Shown: positions 8,634 through 17,165, numbered from the stretch's first letter. The stretch is 64,000 nt of DNA from CBDBON01 sp965208395 (GCA_965208395.1 CBDBON010000002.1:248001-312000); one strand, 5' to 3'. Notes: generated by a model from the letters alone, not told the origin. Translations and numbers: made by a program.

Positions 8634-9737
8634 CTATACCATGCTGGAGCGCCTGACCGGGCCGACGAAGATGTCCTGGGGCAGGAGGCTCTCCCTGGCG
8701 GTGGAGAAGCGCATGTCGATTCCCTCCATGGCGACCCGGCCCATCGAGGTGTAGCGTCTGCTCTCGCCGTGGAGGCCGCTGCCGTTGCCGCCGGAGTGGG
8801 TGCGGGTCCATCCGGGGGCGATGAGCTGCTCCCCCTTCCAGTTGCCGCCGGTTGCCACGAGCAGTCCGTAGCGGGCCAGGGCCTTGGCGTTCATGACGGC
8901 CCAGCCCGGGCCGCTGCGCACCGGATGGCCGTTGATCTCGTAGGGCGGATCGAGGTATTCCCAGGAGTTGGGCATCGCCGGGTAGAAGTCGCGGTCCTGC
9001 TGGACGTCGCGTCCGATCATCCAATCCCAGTCGTCCGGGGCGATGCCGATCCTGCTCATGATCTTCTCGTCGAGCACGTCCTTGAGATCGCGGTCCCACA
9101 GGTAGGTCAGGGCCTGCGCGACGCGCCAGGTGCCGGCGCTGCTGTAGTGGCGCATGGAGCCGGGCTCGATATGGGAGTAGATGTCGTGGAAGGGGTCGCC
9201 TGTCCAGTTGGCCCACTCCGGCACCATCGACTTGAACTCGTCGGGAGTCGCCTCGCGCCCGATCTTCCAGAAGTAGCCGATCTCGATAGGGAAGCCGCCG
9301 TAGTGGCCGCCCTCCCACTTGATTCCGACCAGATGGCGCCAGGTGAGCGTCCGGTGGTGGCCCTGGTCGAGGTGCTTGTGGTCGTGTGAGAGCTGTCCCT
9401 CGCCGGTCCAGGTGTCACGGATCAGGTCGTCGGCCTGGACAAGGCCCTCCTGGACGGCGAGGCCGAGCGCCGCGTAGGTGAATGCCTTGCCGGTGGAGGC
9501 GGTCTGGTACTTGTAGTCGGGGTCGCCCCAGGAGTGGACCCTGTAGCCGCCGCGGGTGAGTAGTAGGCTCCACCTGTTGCCGTCGTGGGTGTTTCCGCCG
9601 TAGTTCATCCCCCTGAGGTCGAGGCTGTTGACGAAGTTGTCGAACTTCCCGGGATCGAGTCCGGCCTCTTCGGGGGTAATCTGCTCCCAGTCGTCTTCAG
9701 GGAAGGTGACCCAGTCGGGAATCTCGTTGAGCCGCAT
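8634..9737 (-). CDS. serine hydrolase, class C beta-lactamase fold
   Basis: A 367-residue member of the beta-lactamase-related serine hydrolases (esterase EstB / DD-peptidase-like). The SxxK motif is S81-T-G-K84 and the second motif is Y198-S-S200, as in the family; a GSGLHG loop near 335 sits where the third motif is expected. No signal peptide is seen, so it is probably a cytoplasmic esterase or amidase rather than an antibiotic-resistance enzyme. The start has AAGGAGA eight bases upstream. It is the first gene of a two-gene unit with the DmdA-like gene, suggesting it prepares or releases that enzyme's substrate (inference). Confidence 0.75.
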   Translation of the reverse strand: MRLNEIPDWVTFPEDDWEQITPEEAGLDPGKFDNFVNSLDLRGMNYGGNTHDGNRWSLLLTRGGYRVHSWGDPDYKYQTASTGKAFTYAALGLAVQEGLVQADDLIRDTWTGEGQLSHDHKHLDQGHHRTLTWRHLVGIKWEGGHYGGFPIEIGYFWKIGREATPDEFKSMVPEWANWTGDPFHDIYSHIEPGSMRHYSSAGTWRVAQALTYLWDRDLKDVLDEKIMSRIGIAPDDWDWMIGRDVQQDRDFYPAMPNSWEYLDPPYEINGHPVRSGPGWAVMNAKALARYGLLVATGGNWKGEQLIAPGWTRTHSGGNGSGLHGESRRYTSMGRVAMEGIDMRFSTARESLLPQDIFVGPVRRSSMV

Positions 9738-9897
9738 GTATGGAGTCTCCTTAGTGATGAGGGTGGCCCATTTGTACTGAATCGGCGTGGCCCTGTCAAT
9801 TGGCCGCGTCTCAAGGAATCTGAACGGTCGCCGGGAATGCTGTTACCATGAGCCTTTGAGTCGGGGAGGACTGATTGGGGCAGCCCATTCGAGCGGT

Positions 9898-10374
9898 ATG
9901 AGAGAGGTAGTGCTCTACACCGACGGGGCCTGCATCGGGAATCCCGGGCCCGGAGGATACGGGGCCGTGCTGCTCTCCGGCGGCAGGCGGAAGGAGCTCT
10001 CGGGCGGCTATCGGCTGACGACCAACAACCGGATGGAGCTGATGGCGGTCATCGTAGGCTTGGAGGCGCTGAAGGGGAGGCGCCGGGTCGCTCTCTACAG
10101 CGACTCGAAGTACGTGCTTGACGCTCTTTCGAAAGGGTGGGCGACGAGGTGGCGCGCGAACGGGTGGCGCCGCAACAGGAGAGAGCCGGCCATCAATCCC
10201 GACCTATGGGATAGGCTGCTGGACCTCTGCGAGTGCCACGACGTCGCGTTCCACTGGGTCAAGGGCCACTCGGGCAACCCCCATAACGAGCGGTGCGACC
10301 GGCTCGCGACGGAGGCCGCGGCGCAGCCGGGTCTGCCGGCGGACGAGGGGTACGAGCGCACGGTCCGCGCGTAG
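9898..10374 (+). CDS. rnhA: ribonuclease HI
   Basis: A 158-residue RNase HI, the normal size, degrading the RNA strand of RNA-DNA hybrids. The catalytic carboxylates are D9 (YTDGACIGNPGPGG), E47 (NNRMELMA), D69 (YSDSKY) and D134 (ERCDRLA), and histidine 124 lies in the flexible VKGHSGNPHN loop. A basic handle region (WRANGWRRNRRE, about 86-97) is present. The open frame extends to 9787, but residues before 9898 have no family match, and the ATG at 9898 starts the first strand. Monocistronic; a short palindromic repeat follows the stop. Confidence 0.93.
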   Translation: MREVVLYTDGACIGNPGPGGYGAVLLSGGRRKELSGGYRLTTNNRMELMAVIVGLEALKGRRRVALYSDSKYVLDALSKGWATRWRANGWRRNRREPAINPDLWDRLLDLCECHDVAFHWVKGHSGNPHNERCDRLATEAAAQPGLPADEGYERTVRA

Positions 10375-10412
10375 GCCCCCTCACCCTAGCTCTCCCGCGC
10401 TGGGGGAGGGGA
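10375..10412. repeat. REP-like GC palindrome, copy 1
   Basis: Just after rnhA, the arms CTCTCCCGC and GGGGGAG form an imperfect hairpin preceded by CCCTCACCCTAGC. It belongs to the same dispersed intergenic family as the copies near 13.1, 19.9, 56.2 and 62.6 kb. Confidence 0.5.
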
Positions 10413-10593
10413 CTTTGAGACACGCCGTGCATGATGCTTGGTGGTGTTTACCGGACCTGTGCCTGGCAGCGAGCAATGGCGTCCGCTACGCTCACCATTG
10501 CACATGCTGAGACCGGTGGGACTTGCTGTGTCAGGACTGCACTAAGGGATGCGAGACGCTACTCGTGTCAACTGTAGAGGTGCTGTGGTGATC

Positions 10594-11163
10594 ATGGTCC
10601 GTGCGATGCGTCCGGACGATGGATCTCAGGCTGAGGCACTCTGGAGAGGCTTGGGTCCGTACCGCCCAGGAGACGAAGCTGAAGTCGAGGCGATGTACGA
10701 GCGGGCACTTCGCGCCAGGGATGTGGGAGACACCAACTGGAAGAGCATGGAGGCCATGAAGTCAGATGCTCTCGCACAGAGTTGCTCAACAAACTGGGTG
10801 GCCGTTGCGCCGCCAGGAATCGGAGAGGGAAGGATAGTCGGCACGGCACAGGTTGTCAGTCCCACAGCCCTCTCTGAGATGCCCACCGATTCTCCCCTGA
10901 GCCGAGATCTGCGTCTGCGGGACGACGTCGCGCAACTAACTCGTTTACGGGTTGCAGAGGAGATGTGGAGACAGGGAATCGGCACTCAGCTGGCGGAGCT
11001 CGTCATCGACTGGTGCCGACTTCATGGGATACGCACCTTGGTTCTCAATACGACCATCCCGCAGAAACCCGCCATCGGTCTGTACAACAAGCTGGGATTT
11101 GACGAGACGGCCCGAACGTTCTTGGACAGATATGAACTGGTATGGTTCCGTCTCGACCTGTAG
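10594..11163 (+). CDS. GNAT family N-acetyltransferase
   Basis: About 189 residues with the GNAT acetyl-CoA core. Strand beta4 and the pyrophosphate loop are in LTRLRVAEEMWRQGIGTQLAE (R/Q-x-x-G-x-G/A motif), and the C-terminal LVLNTT...AIGLYNKLGFDE is typical. Substrate unknown. The start is uncertain: ATG 10594, GTG 10588 (best spacing from AGAGG at 10576-10580) and ATG 10549 are all in frame. The domain itself begins at VRAMRPDD just after 10594. No operon partner is evident. Confidence 0.72.
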   Translation: MVRAMRPDDGSQAEALWRGLGPYRPGDEAEVEAMYERALRARDVGDTNWKSMEAMKSDALAQSCSTNWVAVAPPGIGEGRIVGTAQVVSPTALSEMPTDSPLSRDLRLRDDVAQLTRLRVAEEMWRQGIGTQLAELVIDWCRLHGIRTLVLNTTIPQKPAIGLYNKLGFDETARTFLDRYELVWFRLDL

Positions 11164-11317
11164 AGCTGACTTGACCGGGGGATGACCAGCGACGCCACTC
11201 ACACGATTGCCGCTTGGGCTGGACTAAGTCGAGAACCGAGACGGAAGTGGCGCTGCATGTCCCAGAGCCCAACTGCACGGATGGGTATGGGATGGCGATG
11301 CCTCTGGCGAGGCGGGA

Positions 11318-11605
11318 CTACAAGCCCTCCACTATCACCATGTTGATGTTGGAGGACCTGGAGCGAATGTCGTCGAGTGCAGTGTATTCAGGCGATTCAA
11401 GCCAGGCCTGAATCTGCTGGAGGTTGTCGAATTCGAGAATGGCGAGGCGCTCGGGAGTCCAATCGCCCAGCCTGATCTCGATCTCTCCACCACGCGCTAC
11501 GAACTTGCCGCCGTGAGCCTCGATCGTGCCCGTTACCCGCTCAACGAACTGCCCGTAGAGCCTCGCATCCGTTATCTCAACGTCGGTTATTACATATGCC
11601 GACAT
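11318..11605 (-). CDS. DUF1330 domain protein
   Basis: A 95-residue protein filling the whole DUF1330 ferredoxin-like fold: an opening MSAYVITDVEITD strand, the GGKFVARGGEIE turn near 33-44, and AWLESPEYTALDDIRSRSSN near 68-87. Members form dimeric alpha-beta barrels related to antibiotic-biosynthesis monooxygenases, but their substrate is not established. A GAGGAGA ribosome site precedes the start. It stands alone, convergent with the acetyltransferase. Confidence 0.8.
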   Translation of the reverse strand: MSAYVITDVEITDARLYGQFVERVTGTIEAHGGKFVARGGEIEIRLGDWTPERLAILEFDNLQQIQAWLESPEYTALDDIRSRSSNINMVIVEGL

Positions 11606-11707
11606 ACCTCAAGGTCTCCTCTCGAGTCTGATGCTCATTCGAAAGTTGCTGACATAAGAAACGAGCCTCAACGTGAGGTACCCGACTCGTCCAGTCCGGG
11701 GGACGCT

Positions 11708-12793
11708 TCACAGCATCACGACGGAGCGAAGCACCTCCCCGCGCTCCATCTTATGGAAGGCCTCCTCCACGTCGTCCAGCGCGATCTCCTCGGACACGAA
11801 CCGGTCGAGGTCGAGGCGTCCCTGGAGGTACAGGTCGACGAAGAGGGGGAAGTCCCTCGTCGGGAGGCAGTCTCCGTACCAGGAGGACTTGAGCGCGCCG
11901 CCCCGTCCGAACACCTCCAGCATCGGCAGCTCCAACCTCATCTGTGGGTTCGGGACGCCGACTAGCACGACCGTTCCGGCAAGGTCTCGCGCGAAGAATG
12001 CCTGCCGGTAGACGTCTGGGTTGCCGACGGCCTCGATGGCGACGTCCACGCCGTTGCCGCCCGTCAGGTCGCGTATGGCCTCCACCGGGTCGGTGCGGGT
12101 GGAGTTGACGGTGTGGGTGGCGCCGAACTCCTCAGCCCACTCCAGCTTCCTGTCGTCTATATCGACCGCGATGATGGTGTGGGCGCCCGCGATGCGGGAT
12201 CCGGCTATGGCCGCGTCTCCGACGCCGCCGCAGCCGAAGACGGCGACCGAGTCGCCGCGCGTCACGCCTCCGGTGTTGACGGCCGCTCCGAGCCCTGCCA
12301 TGACGCCGCACCCGATGAGCCCCGCGACGGCAGCCGATGCCGCAGGATCGACCTTCACGGCCTGTCCCGCGTGGACCAGGGTAAGCTCGGTGAATGCGCC
12401 GATTCCCAGGGCGGGACTGAGCGGGCTGCCGTCGGCGAGGGTCATCTGCTGAGCCGCGTTCATGCTGTCGAAGCAGTACCAGGGCCGGCCACGCAGACAG
12501 GCGCGGCAGTTGCTGCAGGGAGCACGCCACGCGATGATGACGAAGTCTCCCGCGGCGACGTTGGTGACGCCCTCACCCACCGCCTCGACCATACCGGCCG
12601 CCTCGTGGCCGAGCAGGAAGGGGAACTCGTTGGTGATCGCGCCCTCCCTGTAGTGGAGGTCGGTGTGGCAGACGCCGCATGCCTGCACCCTGACGAGAGC
12701 CTCCCCGGGGCCCGGATCGGGTACGAGAATGTCCTGGAGCGTGACCGTGGCTCCCTCCGATCCGGCTATGACGCCCTTGACCTGGTTTGTCAT
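11708..12793 (-). CDS. zinc-dependent alcohol dehydrogenase, S-(hydroxymethyl)mycothiol dehydrogenase-like
   Basis: A 361-residue class III-type medium-chain dehydrogenase. Catalytic zinc ligands are expected at C42 (CGVCHTDLHY), H63 (LGHEAAG) and the cysteine in LIGCGVMAG; structural zinc uses C93, C96, C99 and C107. The NAD fold has the glycine motif GCGGVGDAA. Segments such as EFPFLLGHEAAG, GALKSSWYGDCLP and VEEAFHKMERGEVLRSVVML are those of mycothiol-dependent formaldehyde dehydrogenase (MscR). It therefore probably oxidises a thiol-formaldehyde adduct, although mycothiol is not known from Chloroflexota, so the thiol may differ. A small gene ending in CRFCG lies just upstream on the same strand. 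Confidence 0.75.
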   Translation of the reverse strand: MTNQVKGVIAGSEGATVTLQDILVPDPGPGEALVRVQACGVCHTDLHYREGAITNEFPFLLGHEAAGMVEAVGEGVTNVAAGDFVIIAWRAPCSNCRACLRGRPWYCFDSMNAAQQMTLADGSPLSPALGIGAFTELTLVHAGQAVKVDPAASAAVAGLIGCGVMAGLGAAVNTGGVTRGDSVAVFGCGGVGDAAIAGSRIAGAHTIIAVDIDDRKLEWAEEFGATHTVNSTRTDPVEAIRDLTGGNGVDVAIEAVGNPDVYRQAFFARDLAGTVVLVGVPNPQMRLELPMLEVFGRGGALKSSWYGDCLPTRDFPLFVDLYLQGRLDLDRFVSEEIALDDVEEAFHKMERGEVLRSVVML

Positions 12794-12811
12794 GGGCTTC
12801 TGCCTCCCTTC

Positions 12812-13006
12812 TCAGCCGCAGAAGCGACAGCGCATGTTGTGGGCCGCGAAGATCGTCTCGTTGTCGCCGTCCTCGATCGCGTAGTCGAGGAGGACGCGCA
12901 GTGCCTTGTCCTCGTCGGCGAGGCCGTACTCCTCGGCGACCTCGCCGAGCCAGTCGCGCTGCTCGCTCTCGATCTCGAACGTGTGGGTAACTTTGTCGCT
13001 TGGCAT
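12812..13006 (-). CDS. small protein with C-terminal CxxC, upstream of dehydrogenase
   Basis: A 64-residue acidic protein, unrecognised. The start chosen is the ATG at 13006 (MPSDKVTHTFEIES), 9 bases after GGAGG; an upstream GTG-region frame to 13036 is possible. It ends HNMRCRFCG, placing two cysteines at the very C-terminus like a redox or metal-binding tail. The middle (WLGEVAEEYGLADEDKALRVLLDYAI) resembles a short helical dimerisation segment of the kind seen in RHH-like regulators. It lies 18 bp before the mycothiol-type dehydrogenase gene and is probably cotranscribed with it. Confidence 0.6.
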   Translation of the reverse strand: MPSDKVTHTFEIESEQRDWLGEVAEEYGLADEDKALRVLLDYAIEDGDNETIFAAHNMRCRFCG

Positions 13007-13107
13007 CGTTACAGTCCTCCGTGCCGTATTCCCCAACGAATTTGACCTCTCGGGTCAGGCCCCTACTGTAACATCTGAGAGCGTCGGCGTCTCGATACCC
13101 GGCGCCG

Positions 13108-13140
13108 CCCATCTCAATCTTCCTCCGTGGACGGGGGAAG
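13108..13140. repeat. REP-like GC palindrome, copy 2
   Basis: CCCATCTCAATCTTCCTCCG followed by GGACGGGGGAAG. The left flank CCCATCTCAATCTTCC is the same as in the copies at 56171 and, inverted, 62591. Confidence 0.55.
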
Positions 13141-13221
13141 AAGAGGTAGGAGAGAGGACGTTCGTTGCGGCCAAACAGTGTACACTCTGCGCGAGACTGT
13201 CAGTCGAGGAGGCGAGATTCG

Positions 13222-14949
13222 ATGGGCACACGACAGATCACCGGCACCCCTTCCCAGGTCATCGTGGAGCAGCTCCGGGCGTCCGGGGTGAGTCGGGTCT
13301 TCTACAACTCCGGCTCGCGCGAGGCGCCCTTCTTCGACGCCCTTCACGCCCGTTCGGACATTCACGGCATCCTGGCGCTGCACGAGGGGAGCGTGACGGC
13401 GATGGCGGGCGGGTACACGCAGGTGAGGGGCGATCCGGCGGTGACGGTGGTCCACCTGGGCGCCGGTCTCGCCCAGTGCCTGGGTCAGCTGATCAACGTC
13501 GCGGCGGCGAGCCTGCCGGTCGTGGTCGTCACCTTCGCCGGAGACACGGGGAGCTTCGGCGACGCGGTGGGGCTCGACCTCGACCACAACTTCGGCCCGA
13601 CCTCGATCTCCGCGCCGTTCACGAAGGCGGCCTGGACGGTGATCGAGCCGGAGGGCCTTCCCGCCGCGATCGAGCGGGCGCTTAGGGTGGCAAAGACACC
13701 GCCGATGGGGCCTGTCCACCTGGCGGTGTACGACAGGCTGCTGGACGACCGTACTGTGACTACCGACATCATCGACGGCGGCATACAGGACATCCGCAGC
13801 GGGTTCGCGTCCGACGAGGACCTCGAGGTAATCGCGCGGACCCTGCACGCGGCGGAGCGGCCGCTGATCTACGTTGGCGACGGGGTATGGAAGAGCGGCG
13901 CGGAGGAGAGCGTGCGGTCGCTGGCGGAGAGGTTCGGCGCGCCGGTTGCGTCGACGCTAGCCGACCTGCGAGGGCTGTCGGCGGCCCACCCCCTCTACTG
14001 CGGACGCATCGACCAAGCGGCCTCGGCCCTGGGCCCTGACCAGATAGTGTGCATCGGCGTCCGGCACAGCGGGCTGGGCCGCGACCACGACTACTCGGCC
14101 TTTACGGCGCGCAGGGTTGTCGCGCTGGGCTCGGACCCCGCCGCCCTGAAGAACATGCCGGGCCTGGCGCACGCGGTGCTGGCCGACGAGCGCCGCGCGC
14201 TCGGGTCGCTGGAGGAGATGACGCTGAGCGAGTCGACGCCGGACCGCTACGACGAACGGCGGCGGTGGGCGCTCTCGATGGCCGCCGAGCTGCGCTCGGC
14301 GCGCCGGTCGCAGACGGAGCCGTCCGGCCCGCAGTCCGGCACGGTCCGTCCGATGGTCATGCTCGACGCGCTCGACGCCGCCCTGGAGGCGGCGGGCGGA
14401 GGGCTTATCACGACCGAGCAGTTCGCCGCGCCGCTGGACTGCGTCCGGTCGAAGCCGGACGGCGGCTCGAACGTCTACATCCGTCCGGCGAGCGGCTCGG
14501 AGGGGTACGGAATCGGGGCGCCCGTCGGCGCCAAGCTGGCCGCGCCCGACAGGCCGGTCGTCGGCCTCGTCGGCGACGGCTCGATGTACTACGCCGACTC
14601 CGGTCTCTGGACGGCGGCGCACCACCGCATTCCGGTCCTGTACGTGATCGCCAACAACGGCGCCTACGGGATCGTGGCGGGCGCCTTCGACGAGGCCGGC
14701 GGGGCGATGAGCCGGACCGGGGAGTATGCGGGCGTCCGGCTGGACGGGATCGATCCGGCCATGATCTCGGAGGGATTCGGCGTGGAGGCCGAGCGGGTGG
14801 ATGACGAGGCGGCTATCGAAGAGGCGATGGAGCGGGGCCTTGCGACCGTCGAGAGGGAGGGGCGCCCCTACCTGCTCGACGTCCGGCTCCCGGTCGGGCT
14901 GCCGAAGGGCGGCCGGGCCGCCCCGCCGTTCGAGATGGCGAGCGCGTGA
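13222..14949 (+). CDS. thiamine pyrophosphate-dependent decarboxylase, benzoylformate decarboxylase-like
   Basis: A 575-residue TPP enzyme with Pyr, central and PP domains. The catalytic glutamate is in LHEGSVTAMAGGY near residue 57. The TPP/metal motif is GDGS near 450, followed by YVIANNGAYG about 25 residues on. The opening STR-type layout (FYNSGSREAPFFDAL) and absence of the acetolactate-synthase quinone-binding pattern suggest a benzoylformate/oxo-acid decarboxylase. Start at ATG 13222, preceded by GAGGAGGCG; frames further upstream give no family sequence. Single gene, divergent from the dehydrogenase cluster. The natural substrate is unknown. Confidence 0.75.
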   Translation: MGTRQITGTPSQVIVEQLRASGVSRVFYNSGSREAPFFDALHARSDIHGILALHEGSVTAMAGGYTQVRGDPAVTVVHLGAGLAQCLGQLINVAAASLPVVVVTFAGDTGSFGDAVGLDLDHNFGPTSISAPFTKAAWTVIEPEGLPAAIERALRVAKTPPMGPVHLAVYDRLLDDRTVTTDIIDGGIQDIRSGFASDEDLEVIARTLHAAERPLIYVGDGVWKSGAEESVRSLAERFGAPVASTLADLRGLSAAHPLYCGRIDQAASALGPDQIVCIGVRHSGLGRDHDYSAFTARRVVALGSDPAALKNMPGLAHAVLADERRALGSLEEMTLSESTPDRYDERRRWALSMAAELRSARRSQTEPSGPQSGTVRPMVMLDALDAALEAAGGGLITTEQFAAPLDCVRSKPDGGSNVYIRPASGSEGYGIGAPVGAKLAAPDRPVVGLVGDGSMYYADSGLWTAAHHRIPVLYVIANNGAYGIVAGAFDEAGGAMSRTGEYAGVRLDGIDPAMISEGFGVEAERVDDEAAIEEAMERGLATVEREGRPYLLDVRLPVGLPKGGRAAPPFEMASA

Positions 14950-14962
14950 TCAGGTGAAGTGG

Positions 14963-15000
14963 ATATGGATTGACCATATTCACATATATGGGTAGTATGG
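14963..15000 (+). promoter_or_regulatory. vapBC promoter with overlapping operator half-sites
   Basis: TTGACC at 14970-14975 and TAGTAT at 14993-14998 are spaced by exactly 17 bp. The expected transcription start falls on or next to the vapB ATG at 15005, so the message would be leaderless; no ribosome-binding site is visible. Alternating half-sites ATATGG (14963-14968), CCATAT (14974-14979) and ATATGG (14986-14991) overlap the promoter and are likely the autoregulatory VapB(C) operator. Confidence 0.65.
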
Positions 15001-15004
15001 GTTC

Positions 15005-15253
15005 ATGAAGACGACGATCGACATACACGACGAGCTGCTGGCGCGGGCGAAACTGCACGCGCGGAAGACCGGACGGCCTCTGCGCGCGGTCGTTGAGGAA
15101 GGGCTCCGGCATATCCTCTCCGCTGCACCGTCCTCCGCCAGATACCGTCTGCCTGATCTCAGCGTGGGGGACCCGAATGGCCGCGATCCACTGGAGGCGT
15201 ACTCCTGGCAGGACCTGCGAGAGATGATCTACGACAGGCCGGATAGAGCGTGA
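15005..15253 (+). CDS. VapB-type antitoxin
   Basis: An 82-residue antitoxin. Residues 1-40 (MKTTIDIHDELLARAKLHARKTGRPLRAVVEEGL) are a ribbon-helix-helix DNA-binding domain. The C-terminal tail (SWQDLREMIYDRPD) is the short helix that normally wraps the toxin. It should neutralise the PIN toxin encoded downstream and repress the shared promoter. Its stop overlaps the toxin start by 3 bases (GTGA). The start lies at the predicted transcription start, so translation is probably leaderless. Confidence 0.85.
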   Translation: MKTTIDIHDELLARAKLHARKTGRPLRAVVEEGLRHILSAAPSSARYRLPDLSVGDPNGRDPLEAYSWQDLREMIYDRPDRA

Positions 15254-15693
15254 TTGCGGTCGATACCAACCTCCTGGTGTACGCCCACCGCCGAGAGGCG
15301 AGAAATCACGAACAGGCGGCCTCTCTGATGCGGACACTCGCCGAGGGAGATGATCTCTGGGCCATTCCATGGCCTTGCTGTTACGAGTTCCTTAGTGTCG
15401 TGACCAACCCCCGGATATGGAAGGAAGACGCAACTGCGCCCGAGCAGGCGTGGCGCCAACTGGCCGTCTGGACGGCATCGCCCTCGAACAGGCTGATCGG
15501 CGAGACCGACGACTTTCTGAGTATCTTGGGACGCTTCGTGCAGAGGCCGCGGGTCGTAGGAGGCGTCGTCCACGACGCGCGCGTAGCTGCGATCTGCGTT
15601 GCCCACGGGGTTGAGACGCTGTTGACCAGCGACAGAGATTTCTTGCTGTTCCCCGAGCTGAGGACCCACAACCCCGTCCGGGCGGCGCTTTGA
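15250..15693 (+). CDS. VapC-type PIN-domain toxin ribonuclease
   Basis: A 147-residue PIN-domain endoribonuclease of normal VapC length. Magnesium-binding acids are D5 (AVDTN), E46 (CYEFLSV), an aspartate near 108 (VVHDARVA) and the SDRDF pair near 128-130. These toxins cut tRNA or rRNA when freed from VapB. It starts at GTG 15250, overlapping the antitoxin stop. All catalytic acids are present, so it looks intact. Confidence 0.88.
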   Translation: MIAVDTNLLVYAHRREARNHEQAASLMRTLAEGDDLWAIPWPCCYEFLSVVTNPRIWKEDATAPEQAWRQLAVWTASPSNRLIGETDDFLSILGRFVQRPRVVGGVVHDARVAAICVAHGVETLLTSDRDFLLFPELRTHNPVRAAL

Positions 15694-15744
15694 CCGTGTC
15701 GACGCCAATCGACCCGACGCACCTCCGGTGCCTCGAGTAGGCCG

Positions 15745-16344
15745 ATGCGGCACTGGCCCAGGATTGCGGCGTTTGGAGTGATCGGCGTGATGGTCGCCGC
15801 CGTGTCGGCGCTGCTTGCGATCGGGCTGTTGGACAGGGAGCCGGTGACCGGGCGCAGCGGAGTGACGCGCGTCGGCAAGCCGGCCGAGCCCTTTACTCTG
15901 TCCCTGTTCGACGGCGGCGAGTTCGTTCTCGCGGAGCAGCGAGGCCGGCCGGTCGTGATCAACTTCTGGGCCTCCTGGTGTCCTCCATGCCGGGAGGAGG
16001 CTCCGCTCCTGGAGAGCGTCTGGCGGCTGTACGGGGAGAGGGATGTCGCGTTCGTCGGCGTGAATATACAGGACATCGAGGAGGAGGCTGCCGCATATCT
16101 GGCCGAGTTCGGTGTAACATACCCCAACGGGATGGACGTCGACGGCAGGATCACGGTGGACTACGGCGTGATCGGCCTGCCGGTGACCTTCTTCGTGGAT
16201 CGCGACGGCACGGTGCGGCGGAGATGGGTGGGGTCTATAGGGGAGGCGGAGCTGCTGGGCCGCGTAGACGAGCTGGTGACCGGGGCCGCCGTGCCGGGGG
16301 AAGACGACGAGGGGAATCCCGGCGGGCTCTACAGGCTGGAGTAG
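15745..16344 (+). CDS. TlpA/ResA-like membrane-anchored thioredoxin
   Basis: A 199-residue protein with an N-terminal membrane anchor (about 7-29) and an extracytoplasmic thioredoxin domain carrying WCPPC at 78-82 and a cis-proline region GLPVTFF near 151-157. This is the TlpA/ResA/DsbE pattern: a reductant for cytochrome c or other exported thiols. No cytochrome-maturation gene is adjacent, so the partner is open. The birA gene begins 4 bp after its stop, suggesting cotranscription. Confidence 0.82.
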   Translation: MRHWPRIAAFGVIGVMVAAVSALLAIGLLDREPVTGRSGVTRVGKPAEPFTLSLFDGGEFVLAEQRGRPVVINFWASWCPPCREEAPLLESVWRLYGERDVAFVGVNIQDIEEEAAAYLAEFGVTYPNGMDVDGRITVDYGVIGLPVTFFVDRDGTVRRRWVGSIGEAELLGRVDELVTGAAVPGEDDEGNPGGLYRLE

Positions 16345-16348
16345 ACGA

Positions 16349-17131
16349 ATGTCTCACGGCAGGCTCGACGTCGGTCTCGTCCGGCGCATGACGGCCGGGC
16401 AGACGGTCGGATGCGAGATCGTCCACCACGACACGCTGGCGTCGACGATGGACGAGGCGCGCTCCCTGGCAGAGCGGCAGACTCCCGATGGCACCGTCGT
16501 CGTCGTGGAGGAGCAGACCGCCGGCAGGGGCAGGTTCGACCGCGTCTGGGTCTCGCCGCGAAGTCAGAACCTCTCATTCTCCGTCGTGTTGAGGCCGACG
16601 GCGGTCCAGCTTCCATACGTGAACATGGCTGCGACCCTGGCGGTCGCCCGCACCGCCGGGAAGGCGGCGGGGCTCACCGCCGCGATCAAGTGGCCGAACG
16701 ATGTCCGCGTCGGCGGGAGAAAGCTCTCCGGGATACTGATCGAGACGGTCATGGCGGGGCGCGAGGTCGATCACGCCGTCGTAGGCATCGGCATCAACGT
16801 GAACTTCGATCCGGCGATGCACCCCGAGATCGCCGAGACTGCCACCAGCCTCTACCGCGAGACGGGCCGCAGGATGGACCGGAGCGAGGTGCTGGGGCTG
16901 ACGCTTTCGGAGATGGACGGCCTCTACGGCGCGGTCAGGGACGGGCGGTCGCTAACCGGAGAATGGAGCGCGATGATGGAGACGCTGGGCCGGACGGTCC
17001 GCATCGCGTGGAAGGAGCGGGTGCTCGAGGGGCGGGCCGAGGCGGTGGACGACCAGGGCAACCTGATCCTGACCGCCGCGGACGGAGAGCCGGTCACTGT
17101 GAGCGCCGGAGAGGTTACGCTGCAGGCATAG
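16349..17131 (+). CDS. birA: biotin--[acetyl-CoA-carboxylase] ligase
   Basis: A 260-residue monofunctional biotin protein ligase. The biotinyl-AMP loop is in TAGRGRFDRVWVS near 58-70, the KWPND motif follows near 110-114, and GIGINVN near 147 completes the catalytic core. The C-terminal SH3-like part (about 213-258, GRTVRIAWKERVLEGRAEAVDDQGNL) is present. There is no N-terminal helix-turn-helix, so unlike E. coli BirA it cannot repress transcription. It attaches biotin to carboxyl-carrier proteins. Confidence 0.9.
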   Translation: MSHGRLDVGLVRRMTAGQTVGCEIVHHDTLASTMDEARSLAERQTPDGTVVVVEEQTAGRGRFDRVWVSPRSQNLSFSVVLRPTAVQLPYVNMAATLAVARTAGKAAGLTAAIKWPNDVRVGGRKLSGILIETVMAGREVDHAVVGIGINVNFDPAMHPEIAETATSLYRETGRRMDRSEVLGLTLSEMDGLYGAVRDGRSLTGEWSAMMETLGRTVRIAWKERVLEGRAEAVDDQGNLILTAADGEPVTVSAGEVTLQA

Positions 17132-17165
17132 ACCGCCTCTATTTGAAAGACGGAGGGAGCGAGCA

